From JAGQRJ01 sp041402045 (GTDB lineage Bacteria > Planctomycetota > J058): a stretch of DNA of 64,000 nt. The position numbers and the translations under genes were made by a program. This document shows positions 27,672 through 35,821 of the stretch, piece after piece. Position 1 is the stretch's first letter. Every line of letters begins with the position of its first letter. Under the pieces are notes generated by a model that was not told where the DNA came from, searched no databases, and saw only the letters and a list, made by a program, of their open reading frames with translations. The stretch spans positions 46,431-110,430 of the forward strand of contig JAWKSZ010000022.1 of NCBI GenBank assembly GCA_041402045.1, given 5' to 3'.

Positions 27672-28301
27672 ATGGCACTTCAGCTCGGCGACACCGCCCC
27701 CGACTTCACCGCCCAGACCACCGAGGGCGAGCTCGACTTCCACGCCTGGAAGGGCGACAGCTGGGCGATCCTGTTCAGCCACCCCAAGGACTTCACCCCG
27801 GTGTGCACCACCGAGCTGGGGACCGTGGCCCAGCTCCGCGACGCCTGGGACGCCCACGGCGTGAAGGTGATCGGGCTCAGCGTGGACTCGGTCGACAGCC
27901 ACAAGCAGTGGGAGCAGGACATCGCCGAGGTCATGGGCGAGCCCGTGAACTTCCCGGTGATCGCCGACCCCGAACGCGCGGTCTCGAACCTCTACGGCAT
28001 GATCCACCCCAAGGCGCTCGACACCCTCACCGTGCGCTCGGTGTTCATCATTACCCCCGACAACAAGGTCGCCCTGACCCTGACCTACCCCGCCAGCGTC
28101 GGGCGCAACTTCGACGAGATCCTGCGCGCGGTCACCGCGCTGCAGCTCACCGCGAAGCACCCGGTCGCGACCCCCGCCAACTGGCAGGACGGCGACGAGG
28201 TGATCATTTCGCCCAAGCTCTCCGAGGAAGAGGCCACGGCCAAGTTCCCCGAGCACGAGACCGTGCGTCCCTACCTGCGCACCACCGCGCAGCCGGAGTA
28301 G
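27672..28301 (+). CDS. 1-Cys peroxiredoxin (Prx6 type)
   Basis: 209 aa. Thioredoxin-fold peroxidase with the peroxidatic motif DFTPVCTTE (Cys45), the Prx6-type length and C-terminal domain (ANWQDGDEVIISP), and no resolving Cys in the usual 2-Cys position. It reduces hydrogen peroxide and alkyl hydroperoxides in the cytoplasm using a thiol or other reductant. Start ATG 27672 has GAGGAGG 5-10 nt upstream. Divergent from the SPFH gene with a 112-bp gap. Confidence 0.93.
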   Translation: MALQLGDTAPDFTAQTTEGELDFHAWKGDSWAILFSHPKDFTPVCTTELGTVAQLRDAWDAHGVKVIGLSVDSVDSHKQWEQDIAEVMGEPVNFPVIADPERAVSNLYGMIHPKALDTLTVRSVFIITPDNKVALTLTYPASVGRNFDEILRAVTALQLTAKHPVATPANWQDGDEVIISPKLSEEEATAKFPEHETVRPYLRTTAQPE

Positions 28302-28356
28302 GCCGCGGGGGGGCCCCAGGCCTCCCCGGAAGGCGTGACGAACCAAGCCCCCGTGC

Positions 28357-28362
28357 TAGTCT
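28357..28362 (+). promoter_or_regulatory. Extended -10 box TGC-TAGTCT upstream of ileS, leaderless arrangement
   Basis: TAGTCT ends 8 nt before ATG 28371, preceded by TGC (extended -10) and a possible -35 GTGACG 16 nt further up (28335-28340). The same TGCTAGTCT string occurs at 57350-57358. Confidence 0.45.
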
Positions 28363-28370
28363 TTGGGGCT

Positions 28371-31300
28371 ATGAACGAGTCGTCGACGCCCTTCCGTAAA
28401 GCCAGCCCCCTGGTCGACTTCCCCGCCGCCGAGCGCGAGATCCTCGAACTCTGGCGGCGCGAGGACACCTTCAAACGGACCCAGGCCCTGCGCGCGGACG
28501 CCCCCCGCTTCGTGTTCTACGAGGGGCCGCCGACCGCCAACGGCCTGCCCCACAACGGGCACGTCTTGACCCGCGTCGTGAAGGACGTGTTCCCGCGCTA
28601 CAAAGACCATGCGCGGCTACTACGTCCCGCGGAAGGCCAGCTGGGACACCACGGCCTGCCGGTCGAGGTCGAGGTCGAGGAAGGAGCTCGGGATCCGCGG
28701 CCGCGAGGGGATCGGGCCTTACGGCGTCGAGAGCTTCGTGCGGCGCTGCATCGACAGCGTGTTCAATGCACCAGGAGTGGAACGAGAGCTCACCGAGAAG
28801 CTCGCGTTCTGAGTCGACCTCGACGACCCCTACGTCTGCTGAAGGCTACGTCCAGAGCGTGTGGTGGGCCTGGCCCAGCTTGCGAAGGTACTGTATCAGG
28901 GGCACAGGTGCTCTGGTGGTGGAGCCCAGGGCGGCACGGCGCTCTCCGCGGCCGAGGTCAACGACGGCTACCGCGACGGTGGGGACCCTTCGGTCTACGT
29001 GCGCTTCCCCCTCGTCGACCGACCGGACACCTCGCTGGTGGTGTGGACCACGACCCCCCTGGACCTGCCGTCCAACATGTTCGCAGCGAGGCGCGGGGAT
29101 CGACTACGTCGAGGTCGCCCACGAGGGCTACCCTGATCGTGGCCAAGACCCTGCACAGGTCCGTGAGCTCCAAGCTCCTGGAGCAAGCCAGCAGAAGGCT
29201 GCGCAGCGCTCCTGGAGGTCACCCGCGAGCTCACCGGCCAGGACCTGGTCGGGCTGCGCCCACCCCGCCCCCTTCGACTGGTTCCCGCCGCCGGGCCTGT
29301 GGACGGTCCACGCCGCGGACTTCGCCGACGACAAGGCGGGCACCGGGATCGTGCACGTGCGCCGGCCTTCGGCAGGGCTGACCACCGCCTGTTCCAGCTG
29401 ATCCTGCGCGAGCAGCCGAGGATCGAGCTCCTGTGCGCGATCGACCCCTCCGGCGGCTACACCGCCCGGGCGTCGCCCCAGCCGCACGATCGGCCTGTGG
29501 GTCAAGGACGCCGACAAGCCCCTGACCCGCAGCGAGCTCAAGGACAAGGGCCTGCTGCTGCACGCCGAGCAGTACAAGCACCCCTACCCCTTCTGCCCGC
29601 GCTCGGACCAGGACCCCCTGATCCAGCTCGCGCGCCCGGCCTGGTACATCCGCACCACCCAGCGGATCCAGGACGCGATCCAGAACAACAAGCAGATCCA
29701 ATGGTTCCCCGAGACGATCCGCGACGGGCGCTTCGGGAACTTCCTCGAGAGCAACGTGGACTGGGCCCTCAGCCGCGAGCGCTTCTGGGGCACGCCGCTC
29801 AACGTGTGGGTCAACGACGAGACCGGCGCGCTGGACATGCCGACCTCGGTCGCCGAGATCCTCGAGCGCAACCCCGAGGCCTTCGCCCACTGGGAGGCCG
29901 CCAAGGCCGCCGACCCCTCGCTCCCCGAGCACCTGCGCGTGCACAAGCCCTGGATCGACCAGGTGAGCTGGACCAAGCCCGGCGAGCCCGGCGTCTACCG
30001 CCGCGTGCCCGAGGTGATCGACTGCTGGTTCGACTCCGGGAGCATGCCCTTCGCCCAGTGGGGCTACCCCCACCAGGGCCAGGAGCAGTTCCAGCGCTGC
30101 TTCCCCGCGGACTTCATCTCCGAGGCGATCGACCAGACCCGGGGCTGGTTCTACTCGCTGCTCATGATCTCGACCCTCCTGTTCGAGGAGCAGCAGCAGC
30201 CGCACCCCTACAAGACCTGCGTCGTGCTCGGCCACGTGTGCGACCGCGAGGGCAAGAAGGAGTCCAAGAGCAAGGGCAACTACACCCCGCCCGAGATCAT
30301 CCTCGACTGCGTGCGCCTGCAGTTCGCGGTCAAGACCGACCCGGGCGTCCCCCGGGGGCAGGTGCGGATCAACCAAGACGACTACCTGGGCCTCGACCTC
30401 GAGGTCAACCAGGAGCCGGCCCTCCACGTCTACCGCGGGGACGCCAGCGCCCAGGGCGAGCCCTGGGTCGTGCGCCCAGACAAGAAGCTCGAGCGCCGGA
30501 TCGCGCTGCTCAACCCCGAGGACGCCCAGGCCCTCGAGCTCAGCCCGCTGGCCGCGGACGCCTCGGTCATGCCCAAGGAGGTCCCCTCCCTCCCCTGCGA
30601 ACGGACGGTGTGGCTCGAGGACCCGAACTCCAAGGCCCCCGGCGCCGACGCGTTCCGCTGGTTCTTCTTCGCCTCGAACCCGCCCTGGAACCAGACCCGC
30701 CACAGCCTGAGCGCGGTGCGCACGATCCAGCGCGAGCTCCCGCTCAAGCTGCGCAACGTCTACGCGTTCTTCACGATCTACGCGAACATCGACGGCTTCC
30801 GCCCCGAGGACGCGACCTGCAAGGCCGGGCGCCGGCCGGCCAAGGCCCGCGCGCTCCTCGACCGCTGGGCGCTCTCCGAGCTGAACCTGGTCGTGCGCCG
30901 GGTGACCGAGCACTTGGACGGCTACCGGCTCTACGAGGCGACCCAGGAGCTGACCGCCTTCGTGGACGGACTCTCCAACTGGTACGTGCGCCGCAGCCGC
31001 GACCGCTTCTGGGCGCCGGGGCTCGAGCAGGACAAGCTCGACGCGCACTGGACGCTCTACGAGTGCCTGGTGACCACGGCCCAGCTCCTGGCGCCGTTCC
31101 TGCCCTTCGTGACCGAGGAGATCTGGCAGAACCTGGTGGTCGGCCACCTCCCCGACGCCCCCGCCTCGGTGCACATGAGCGACTACCCCGCCGCCGACGA
31201 GCAGGCGGTGGACCAGGAGCTGTCCGAGGTCATGAACCTCGTGCGCGACCTGGTGAGCCTCGGGCTCCAGGTCCGCACCCAGAACGTGCTCAAGGTGCGC

Positions 31301-31975
31301 CAGCCCCTGAGCAAGGCCCAGCTCGTGTTGACCCTGCCCCAGCTGCGCACGCCGGTGGCGTCCCACGTCGCCCTGATCGCCGACGAGCTCAACGTGCAGG
31401 AGGTCGCCTTCGTCGAGGACGCGAGCGCCTTCGTGACCTACGAGGTCAAGCCCCTGTTCCCGCGCCTCGGCCCCCGGGTGGGCAAGGCCATGCCCGCGCT
31501 GAAGAAGGCCCTCGCCGCCACCGACGGCGGGACGATCCTCCAGGCCCTCGACACGGACGGGAAGTACGTGGTCGACGCCGGCGGGACCCCGGTCGAGCTG
31601 ACCCCCGACGACGTGCAGGTCTCGCTCACCGCCAAGGAGGGCTTCGCCGCCGCCAGCGGCAAGGCCGGGGTGGTGATCCTGACCACGACCCTGACCCCCG
31701 AGCTGATCCAGGACGGCCACTTCCGCGAGGTCCTGCACCACGTGCAGACCGTGCGCAAGGACCTCGACCTGGAGTACACCGCCCGGATCGAGGTCGCGCT
31801 CTCCGGCGCCGAGACCCCCCTCGCCGCCGTCCGCGGCCGCGAGGCGACCCTGGCCCAGGAGGTCCTCGCGACCGAGGTCCGCGTCGGCGAGCCGCCGCAG
31901 GACGGCATGCACGTCCACCGCTGCACCGTCTCCGGCGACGACCTCGTGATCGGCGTCAAGCTCGCGGGCTCGTAG
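28371..31975 (+). CDS. ileS: Isoleucine--tRNA ligase, coding frame interrupted by many indels between 28597 and 29500
   Basis: Class I synthetase that charges tRNA-Ile. The N-terminus is intact (MNESSTPFRKASPLVDFPAA; ATP-binding HNGH at residues 61-64). The 3' two-thirds from about 29495 is one clean frame: ALSRERFWGTPLNVW, CWFDSGSMPFAQWGYP, and GKKESKSKGNYTPPE carrying the KMSKS-like loop. Between 28597 and about 29500 the conserved protein can be followed only by hopping frames: an extra A in TACAAAGACC at ~28599, a lost C at ~28652, an added G at ~28680, an in-frame TGA where Trp is expected at ~28811, and more. Surrounding genes are clean. This is either a local low-quality assembly patch or real decay; an essential single gene favours the former. 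Confidence 0.88.
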
Positions 31976-32063
31976 CGGGTCGGGCCTGCGGCTCGACCTC
32001 CGACGTGGCCGAGGTCACCGTCGACGGCACGCGCACCTTCCGCTGCCCGAACTGCCGCCCGTA
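31976..32063 (+). pseudogene. Fragment resembling the zinc-finger tail of Fpg/Nei DNA glycosylases
   Basis: In a different frame from ileS, bases about 31987-32063 encode ACGSTSDVAEVTVDGTRTFR followed by CPNCRP and a stop. This is like the C-terminal C-x-x-C finger of Fpg-type glycosylases (the upstream Cys pair is reduced to one Cys). No start codon and no upstream Fpg body. It may be a relic or coincidence. Confidence 0.25.
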
Positions 32064-32070
32064 GCCAGCG

Positions 32071-32170
32071 TGACCCCGCCCGCCCGCGTGGCTACGCTGG
32101 GGGCATGGGTGAGACCGCGCTGAAGCGGCTCGCGCTCGCGAGCGCACTCGGCTTCGTCGTCACGGTGGGG
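32071..32170 (+). repeat. 100-bp segment duplicated at 34171-34270 (copy A)
   Basis: Covers the leader and first ~20 codons of the gene at 32105. It aligns without gaps to 34171-34270 (offset exactly 2100 bp) at roughly 90% identity, for example the shared TGAAGCGGCTCGCGCTCGCG. Confidence 0.85.
32093..32098 (+). promoter_or_regulatory. -10-like box TACGCT, leaderless arrangement
   Basis: GGCTACGCTGGGGGC precedes ATG 32105; TACGCT ends 6 nt before it. The box is also kept in the duplicated copy at 34193. Confidence 0.45.
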
Positions 32171-32701
32171 GTCGTCGGGCTCCTCGCCTGGCCCGAACTC
32201 GAGCTGATCAACGAGGCGGTCTGCACCACCTGCGCGCTGACCCGCCGCACGACCTACGTCCAGAACCACGCCCGGGACCTGGTCCTGCCCCAACGCCAGC
32301 GCACCCACTTCGAGCCCACGGGGTTCTCGGTTGCCTACGTCGAGCTGCAGGGGCCTCCTCACGTGCACGCCTGGAGACAGGTCTACGACGAGCCGATCCG
32401 CCCCGACGACCCGCGCTGCGGCGGAGGTCCCTGTTCGGGTCACGCCGAGCGGCTGCTGCGCTTGGCCTTCGCCTACGAACACGACCCGGCCACACGCTTG
32501 GTCTACGCACGCGCCCTGCTCGACAACGTCTACGTGAACGCCTGCTGGGATCCACCCCGCCCAGGTGCACGCCCGCTGGGCCTGCGCTACCTGGACCTCG
32601 AGATCGCGAGCAACGAGTTCGCGGCGACCCCGGAGGAGCGCAAGCTCGTGGACGAGCACGGCCTCCGCGCCCTCGTCGCCGCGCGCACGACGGCTCGTTG
32701 A
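32105..32701 (+). CDS. Small membrane-anchored CxxC/HxH protein (paralogue 1 of 3)
   Basis: 198 aa. N-terminal membrane helix (about residues 8-29, ending LLAWPELELI), then a CTTC motif, a beta-rich middle, HVHAW (HxH), CGGGPCSGH, and a helical C-terminus (YLDLEIASNEFAATPEERKL). Paired Cys and His residues suggest metal or redox binding outside the cytoplasm. Two relatives lie downstream (34361-34981 and the decayed copy from 34978), and a copy of its 5' end sits after the RAYT gene. Family not recognised. Confidence 0.65.
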   Translation: MGETALKRLALASALGFVVTVGVVGLLAWPELELINEAVCTTCALTRRTTYVQNHARDLVLPQRQRTHFEPTGFSVAYVELQGPPHVHAWRQVYDEPIRPDDPRCGGGPCSGHAERLLRLAFAYEHDPATRLVYARALLDNVYVNACWDPPRPGARPLGLRYLDLEIASNEFAATPEERKLVDEHGLRALVAARTTAR

Positions 32702-32763
32702 CTGGGTGTGGACGAGCGCGAGCGCCCCGCAGCCCAAGAGCTCCGCCGAAGGGTAAGGCTGGA

Positions 32764-33547
32764 GGGACGCACATACCCGGGCGGGGACAAGCCCCGCCCC
32801 TACCCTATTCAGTGCGTGCGGGCGTTGAGCTCAGCGACGCCTGGGCGTCGAGTGCAGACGTTCACCGGCGCACCGGCGGGCTGATTCCCCGCGCTTCACG
32901 CACCGGCAGAGCTGCCTTCCCCCGCGCACGCTCAGCCGGGGCGGGGCTCGTCCCCGCCCGGCTAGGTGCGTCCTCCACGCACCCGCGGGGCTGCCTTCCC
33001 CGCGCACGCTCAGCACGACGTAGGGCGGGCTCGTCCCCCGCCCGGCTATGTGCGTCCCACAGCTCCACGCACCCGCGGGCCTCTTCCCCTGCGCAGCCCA
33101 TCAGCGGGTAGGCGCGGGGCTCGTCCCCCGCCCGGCTGAGTGCGTCCCCACACGCTCCACGCACCCCGCGGGCTGCCTTCCCTCGCCTACCCTCAGCACG
33201 ACGTAGGGGCGGGGCTCGTCCCCGCCCGGCTGGAGGCTGCGTCCCACGCTCCACGCACCCCGCGGGCACCTTCCCTCGCCCACCCTCAGCACGACGTAGG
33301 GGCGGGGCTCGTCCCCGCCCGGGTATGTACGTCCCCACACGCTCACGCACCCCGCGGAGCTGTCTTCCCTTGCCCACATCAGCACGACGTAGGGGCGGGG
33401 CTCGTCCCCGCCCGGGTGCGGCTGCGTCCCACGCGCTCCACGCACCGGCAGAGCTGTCTTCCCTCGCCCACCTCAACACGACGTAGGGGCGGGGCTTGTC
33501 CCCGCCCGGGTATGTGCGTCCCGCGCGCTCCACGCACCGGCAGAGCT
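32764..33547. repeat. REP-like palindrome array: one inverted plus seven direct GTAG-hairpin units
   Basis: The core is GTAGGGGCGGGGCTCGTCCC followed by CGCCCGG: a GTAG tetranucleotide then a GGGCGGGG/CCCCGCCC hairpin. Direct copies start at about 32935, 33020, 33107, 33203, 33296, 33390 and 33483 (period 85-97 bp). An inverted copy at 32764-32803 is a perfect 40-nt reverse complement of the last unit (33483-33522). Between cores lies a second small palindrome of type GTGCGT...ACGCAC. The left units are more degenerate, for example missing GTAG at 32935. The array ends ~120 bp before the RAYT gene. Confidence 0.92.
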
Positions 33548-33657
33548 TCCCGCATGCCACGACGCAACGGCCCGACCTCTCTCGTCCTCTGGAATCCGTG
33601 CGCGAGGCGCGCACCGGTCAACGCGCACGCGCTGCGACGTCTGTCGGTGTTAGGGCC

Positions 33658-33663
33658 TAGCGT
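33658..33663 (+). promoter_or_regulatory. -10-like box TAGCGT before the RAYT gene, leaderless arrangement
   Basis: TAGCGT ends 6 nt before ATG 33670; no Shine-Dalgarno. Confidence 0.4.
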
Positions 33664-33669
33664 AGCGAC

Positions 33670-34161
33670 ATGCTGGTCCCCGCCCGACACCCGTCCCGCA
33701 AGACGATCCGCCTGACCGAGGACGTCTACCGCACCGTCGGACTCCCGTTCCTGATCACGTTCAACCTGAGGCGAGGCGACGCGGCGAGCGAGCCCCTGGG
33801 GAGCCTCCTGCAGGCGACCTTCGCGCGGGCGACCGCGGCCGTTCCCTGCGACGTCTTCGTGTGGTGCGTCATGCCCGATCACGTTCACACGGTCCTCGCC
33901 CCGCGACTCGGGCGCTCGGTCGTGGAGTGGGTTGGCGCCTACAAGAGCCTGGCCTCGACCGCGGCCCGCAAGCTCGGCTGCGCCTTGGGATGGCAACGCA
34001 GCTTCCACGACCGCGTCTTGCAGCCGGACAACCTCCGCGACGCTGTGCTCTACACGCTGCTCAACCCGGTCCGCGCTGGACTCGTCCACTGCTGGGAGGC
34101 CTGGCCCCTGCACGGATCGCTGGAGTGGGACCTCTCCACGGCCAACTGGGACGAAGCGTAG
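33670..34161 (+). mobile_element. REP-associated tyrosine transposase (RAYT, Y1 HUH type)
   Basis: 163 aa, about the usual RAYT length. HUH motif in VMPDHVHTVL (metal-binding His-x-His), catalytic tyrosine in AVLYTLLNPVRAGLV, and the typical GWQRSFHDRVL stretch just before it. RAYTs are single-domain HUH nucleases that recognise and cleave REP hairpins with a 5' GTAG. Here the gene sits directly beside an array of GTAG-led hairpins, which are its probable substrates. All catalytic residues are present, so it may be active. Coding composition is like the host, arguing for long residence. Confidence 0.92.
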
Positions 34162-34170
34162 CCGCGGGTG

Positions 34171-34330
34171 TGATCCCCCCTGCTCGCGTGGCTACGCTGG
34201 AGGCATGGGTGAGACCTCGCTGAAGCGGCTCGCGCTCGCGAGCGCACTCGGCTTCGTCGCCACGCTGGGCGTGGGGCGTGGGTGCCTTCCTCGCCGAGCG
34301 TACTGGAAACGCGCGGCGCCCCGACAGTGA
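34171..34330 (+). pseudogene. Truncated copy of the 5' end of the CxxC/HxH gene (copy B)
   Basis: 34171-34270 duplicates the leader and first ~20 codons of the gene at 32105 (ATG at 34205, TACGCT box retained at 34193). After about 34270 similarity is lost and the frame ends near 34330 without the CxxC or HxH parts. It marks the right side of the RAYT/REP insert. Confidence 0.8.
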
Positions 34331-34360
34331 ACCCCCTTCGATTCGGCGGGTAAGGGACCC

Positions 34361-34981
34361 ATGAGCGCAGCGAACACCCGCAAGCGACCCTGGATCTACG
34401 TGGGCCTCGGCTTGGCGCTCGTGGTCCTGCTCGTGGTTCCCGCGTCGCTGCCCTCGCCCGGGGTCTATCGAGCGTGGCACGTGTGCCGGGTGTGCGGCCT
34501 CGAGCGCGCGACGGTGGACTACCGGATCCCCGCGACCCGGGTGACCCTCTCCAGCCGCGCGACGGACCGCGTGACGGCGTACGCGCAGGCCTACGCCGAG
34601 GCCGGGGGCGACGACCACGTCCACGACCTCGCGTTCATGAGCGGCCACGGGAACGGGATCACGTGCGCCCTCGGCAGGGACCGGGACCTGCAGCGGAGCG
34701 CCGACGACCCCGACCGCGGCGCGCTGCTGCGCGGGCTGTTCGCGCGCGAGGCGAGCCCCGACCTGCGGCGAATCTACGCCGAGCAGGTGCTGGCGCAGGA
34801 GCAGCCGCCGGTGCTCCCCGACGATCGCGACGCCCTCGCCCGGGGCCCGCGGCCCGACGTGATCTGCCACCTCGACGCCCGGATCGCGGCCGAGGTGTTC
34901 CAGGCCACCCTCGACGAGCAGCACCTCGCGCTCGAGCGGGGTCTCGCTGCGCTGCTCGCTGCCCGAAGCGAGGCGCGGTGA
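34361..34981 (+). CDS. Small membrane-anchored CxxC/HxH protein (paralogue 2 of 3)
   Basis: 206 aa. Membrane helix at about residues 10-31, then CRVCGLERATVDYRIPATRV, a DDHVHD (HxH) motif, SGHGNGITC, and a helical C-terminal half (DLRRIYAEQVLAQEQ). Same order of features as the gene at 32105 and the decayed gene that follows, though overall identity is low. Its TGA overlaps the GTG of the next (broken) gene by 4 nt. Family and function not recognised. Confidence 0.65.
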   Translation: MSAANTRKRPWIYVGLGLALVVLLVVPASLPSPGVYRAWHVCRVCGLERATVDYRIPATRVTLSSRATDRVTAYAQAYAEAGGDDHVHDLAFMSGHGNGITCALGRDRDLQRSADDPDRGALLRGLFAREASPDLRRIYAEQVLAQEQPPVLPDDRDALARGPRPDVICHLDARIAAEVFQATLDEQHLALERGLAALLAARSEAR

Positions 34982-35691
34982 GGCGCCTGGCCCTCGCCTG
35001 CGCGGGGATCGTCGCCCTGGGGCTCCTCGTGGGGCTCTGCGCCTGGCCCGAGGTCGAGTCCGTCGCCGAGGCCCGCTGCGGGGTGTGCGGGCTGGAGCGA
35101 CAGCAGCTCCTGCAGGAGCACGCCCTCCGCGACTGCGTCCTCCCTCCCCGAGTTCGCGTGCGCTATCGCAGCAGCGCCTTCACCGAGGCCTACCGAGCGC
35201 GGGGAGGCCCGGCGCACCCCCACGCCTGGGTCGAGCGTTGGCCGCGACCGCGGTCACGAGCGCAGGTCCCCGAGCCGCTGCCCGCGTGCTTCCAGCCCGG
35301 TGGCGACCGGCAGGAGCTCGGTGAAGTCGTAGCGCGACTGACCCGCACCCGCGCAGCCCGTCTGCTGGAGCTCGCTCGCGGGCGAGCAGGACGCTCGCGC
35401 TGCGCCAGGTCTACGCCCGAACCCTGCTGAGCGAGGACGGACCCGTTGCCGAGCTCGTCGACCTCCCGGACGCCCACGCTCGCAGACGGCTCGACCCTCG
35501 AGATCGCCGCGCGGACCGGCGCGACCCCTGCGGAGCGCCGCGTCGTGGAGGAGCGCGGCCTGGGCGCGCCTGGCGGGCCTCGCCGGCGCCGGCTCGCGGC
35601 CGCTGATCCGCCGGACCTCACCTGCCCCGCCCATCTGCCTGGAGCGAGCCCTGCAGGGTCCGGCCCAGGCGCCCAAGCAGCTCATACATAG
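34978..35691 (+). pseudogene. Frameshifted third CxxC/HxH paralogue
   Basis: Starts GTG 34978 (GTGA overlap). The first ~135 codons are good: helix GLLVGLCAWPEVESVAEARC, CGVCGLERQQLL, AHPHAW. Then similarity to paralogue 1 jumps frame at ~35390 (LRQVYARTLL appears in a second frame) and again at ~35475 (TLEIAARTGATPAERRVVEE in a third frame, matching LEIASNEFAATPEERKLV of paralogue 1). At least two indels are therefore needed. The 3' end is uncertain. Confidence 0.7.
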
Positions 35692-35763
35692 GGACTTATG
35701 TGACGCCCGCGTCGCCGCTGAGCCCAGACCAAGCACGATCCAGGCCAGGGATGGAACCAACCG

Positions 35764-35791
35764 CTGACACGCGCCGCATTGCCCTGATAAT
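35764..35791 (+). promoter_or_regulatory. Putative sigma-70-type promoter CTGACA-16-GATAAT
   Basis: CTGACA (35764-35769) and GATAAT (35786-35791) with 16-nt spacing, about 30 nt before ATG 35822, which also has a TAGGAG ribosome-binding site. Confidence 0.55.
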
Positions 35792-35821
35792 CCCCGGTCG
35801 CCCAGAACCTTAGGAGCCCGC

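Noticed and set aside
28597..29500. Two or more separate small genes inside ileS
   Set aside because: Each short frame encodes consecutive pieces of the same conserved IleRS domain, so this is one interrupted gene.
32764..33547. CRISPR-like array
   Set aside because: Repeats are palindromic REP units with similar, not unique, spacers, variable lengths, one inverted member and no cas genes; a RAYT gene explains them better.
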